Source of the DNA: Zygaena filipendulae
Lineage: Eukaryota; Arthropoda; Insecta; Lepidoptera; Zygaenidae
DNA length: 64,000 nucleotides
Assembly: GCA_907165275.2 (NCBI GenBank)
Contig: OU015658.1
Coordinates: forward strand, 2,802,501 to 2,866,500
Reading direction: 5' to 3'
Within the stretch, counting starts at the first letter, position 1. Each line of letters opens with the position of its first letter. The notes beneath the pieces were generated by a model. The model did no database searches, was not told the DNA's origin, and worked only from the letters and a program-made list of their open reading frames with translations. The translations under genes were made by a program, and so were the position numbers. Shown piece after piece: positions 63,368-64,000 of this stretch.

Positions 63368-64000
63368 TTAGATGCTTTCGTATATATCTGTCACTAAAGG
63401 CAAAACGATTGTCTTTGCATAATATGTTTACACGTCTAGTCTAGCCGGATACCTCTCTCGAGATAGCGGTAGGCACAATGAATGCATTCACCCAGTGAGA
63501 GTAACTTCATCTACCACTGGAACAGGCAATATTGCACCTATGTTAGGGCCACTGGAGTCATAATTTATAAATAAATAAATAAATCATAATAAACTTTATT
63601 GAACCAATAATATGAACAAAAGTAACCCCACCTCCCAAACTGGGAAAACCTGGGCGCAATTTCATTTTATATAGGTCCACAATATTCACCGAAACGTCGG
63701 ATTACGTTTATGTGATCCGGAATTGACATGTCACGCAAGCTTCACCGCGTCACTTTCGTAATCTGTAAAGTGATTCAAACAGATTTTCCGTGAAACATTC
63801 CGATCGGGCGAAATCGATTTCTCGACTACATTAAATTCTGCCGAGAAAATATGTAGGTCAGTAGGGAACAAAGATTAATTTTATTATTGTTAGCTGAATG
63901 CATTGGTTGATTTTTTTACGCATGACAGGCAAAGATTTTCTGATATAGCCAGCCACGAATTATGAAGCTGGTCTGTGGCTTTCTACGCCATTAACAGCCG
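63368..64000. other. No recognisable gene
   Basis: (AAAT)n at 63567-63585, probably a LINE tail with the short 3' end before it (ACTTCATCTACCACTGG). No open frame of note. Confidence 0.45.

Overview
The window looks like nuclear DNA of a moth or butterfly (Lepidoptera). It is AT-rich, full of short TAGGTACCTACCT-type stretches, and saturated with interspersed repeats typical of lepidopteran genomes: elements that read CTAGCTGTKCCCCGCGGTTTCACCCGCG at one end and ATTATAAATGCGAAAGTTTGTTTG at the other, the ACCTGATGGTAAGTGATTACCGCC repeat, the AACCGACTTCCAAAA repeat, and tails in (AAAT)n from 3' ends of non-LTR retrotransposons. I found no convincing host protein-coding gene, tRNA or rRNA. The window is best read as a gene-poor intergenic or intronic stretch built largely of mobile elements.

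Only one long reading frame is intact: a 637-codon gene on the minus strand (9829-11742). It sits inside a 3.35-kb DNA transposon (9211-12558) whose 530-bp terminal inverted repeats are almost identical to each other and are flanked by the 6-bp duplication CAGACG. The protein has an RNase H-like D..D..D pattern and Cys/His clusters, but I cannot place it in a named transposase superfamily. The transposon lies in the last codons of a 5'-truncated LINE fragment, and that LINE lies in an older tRNA-derived SINE. This gives a three-layer nest with matching target duplications at both inner steps.

The second large structure is an LTR retrotransposon with no gag or pol (26505-32179). Its LTRs are identical over 206 bp and it has a clear primer-binding site and polypurine tract. 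Its 5.2-kb internal region carries 1.2 kb of three consecutive tandem arrays with different periods (60, 68/72 and 29 bp), all built around the same core TCATTAAATTGA. A tRNA-derived SINE with A and B boxes sits just before its polypurine tract.

The rest, from left to right: a non-autonomous hAT-type element with a perfect 8-bp target duplication (1738-2425); two copies of a MITE family (3025, 20375); a large nested palindrome (5703-6076) with a relative at 53093; several foldback elements (17582-18013, 19996-20322, 24574-24810, 35491-35783, 42199-42323, 46171-46345, 47252-47440, 53868-54012, 63131-63367); five LINE coding or 3'-end fragments (40196-40652, 41050-41527, 58340-58690 and others); a recent 301-bp tandem duplication (50176-50766); and about 25 copies of the CCGCGG-headed repeat, several paired in inverted orientation. 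A few GC/CpG-richer patches (13262-13452, 16528-16758, 21310-21560, 34730-34900, 46580-46810, 62540-62830) are the best places to look for host exons or regulatory DNA, but the evidence for each is weak.
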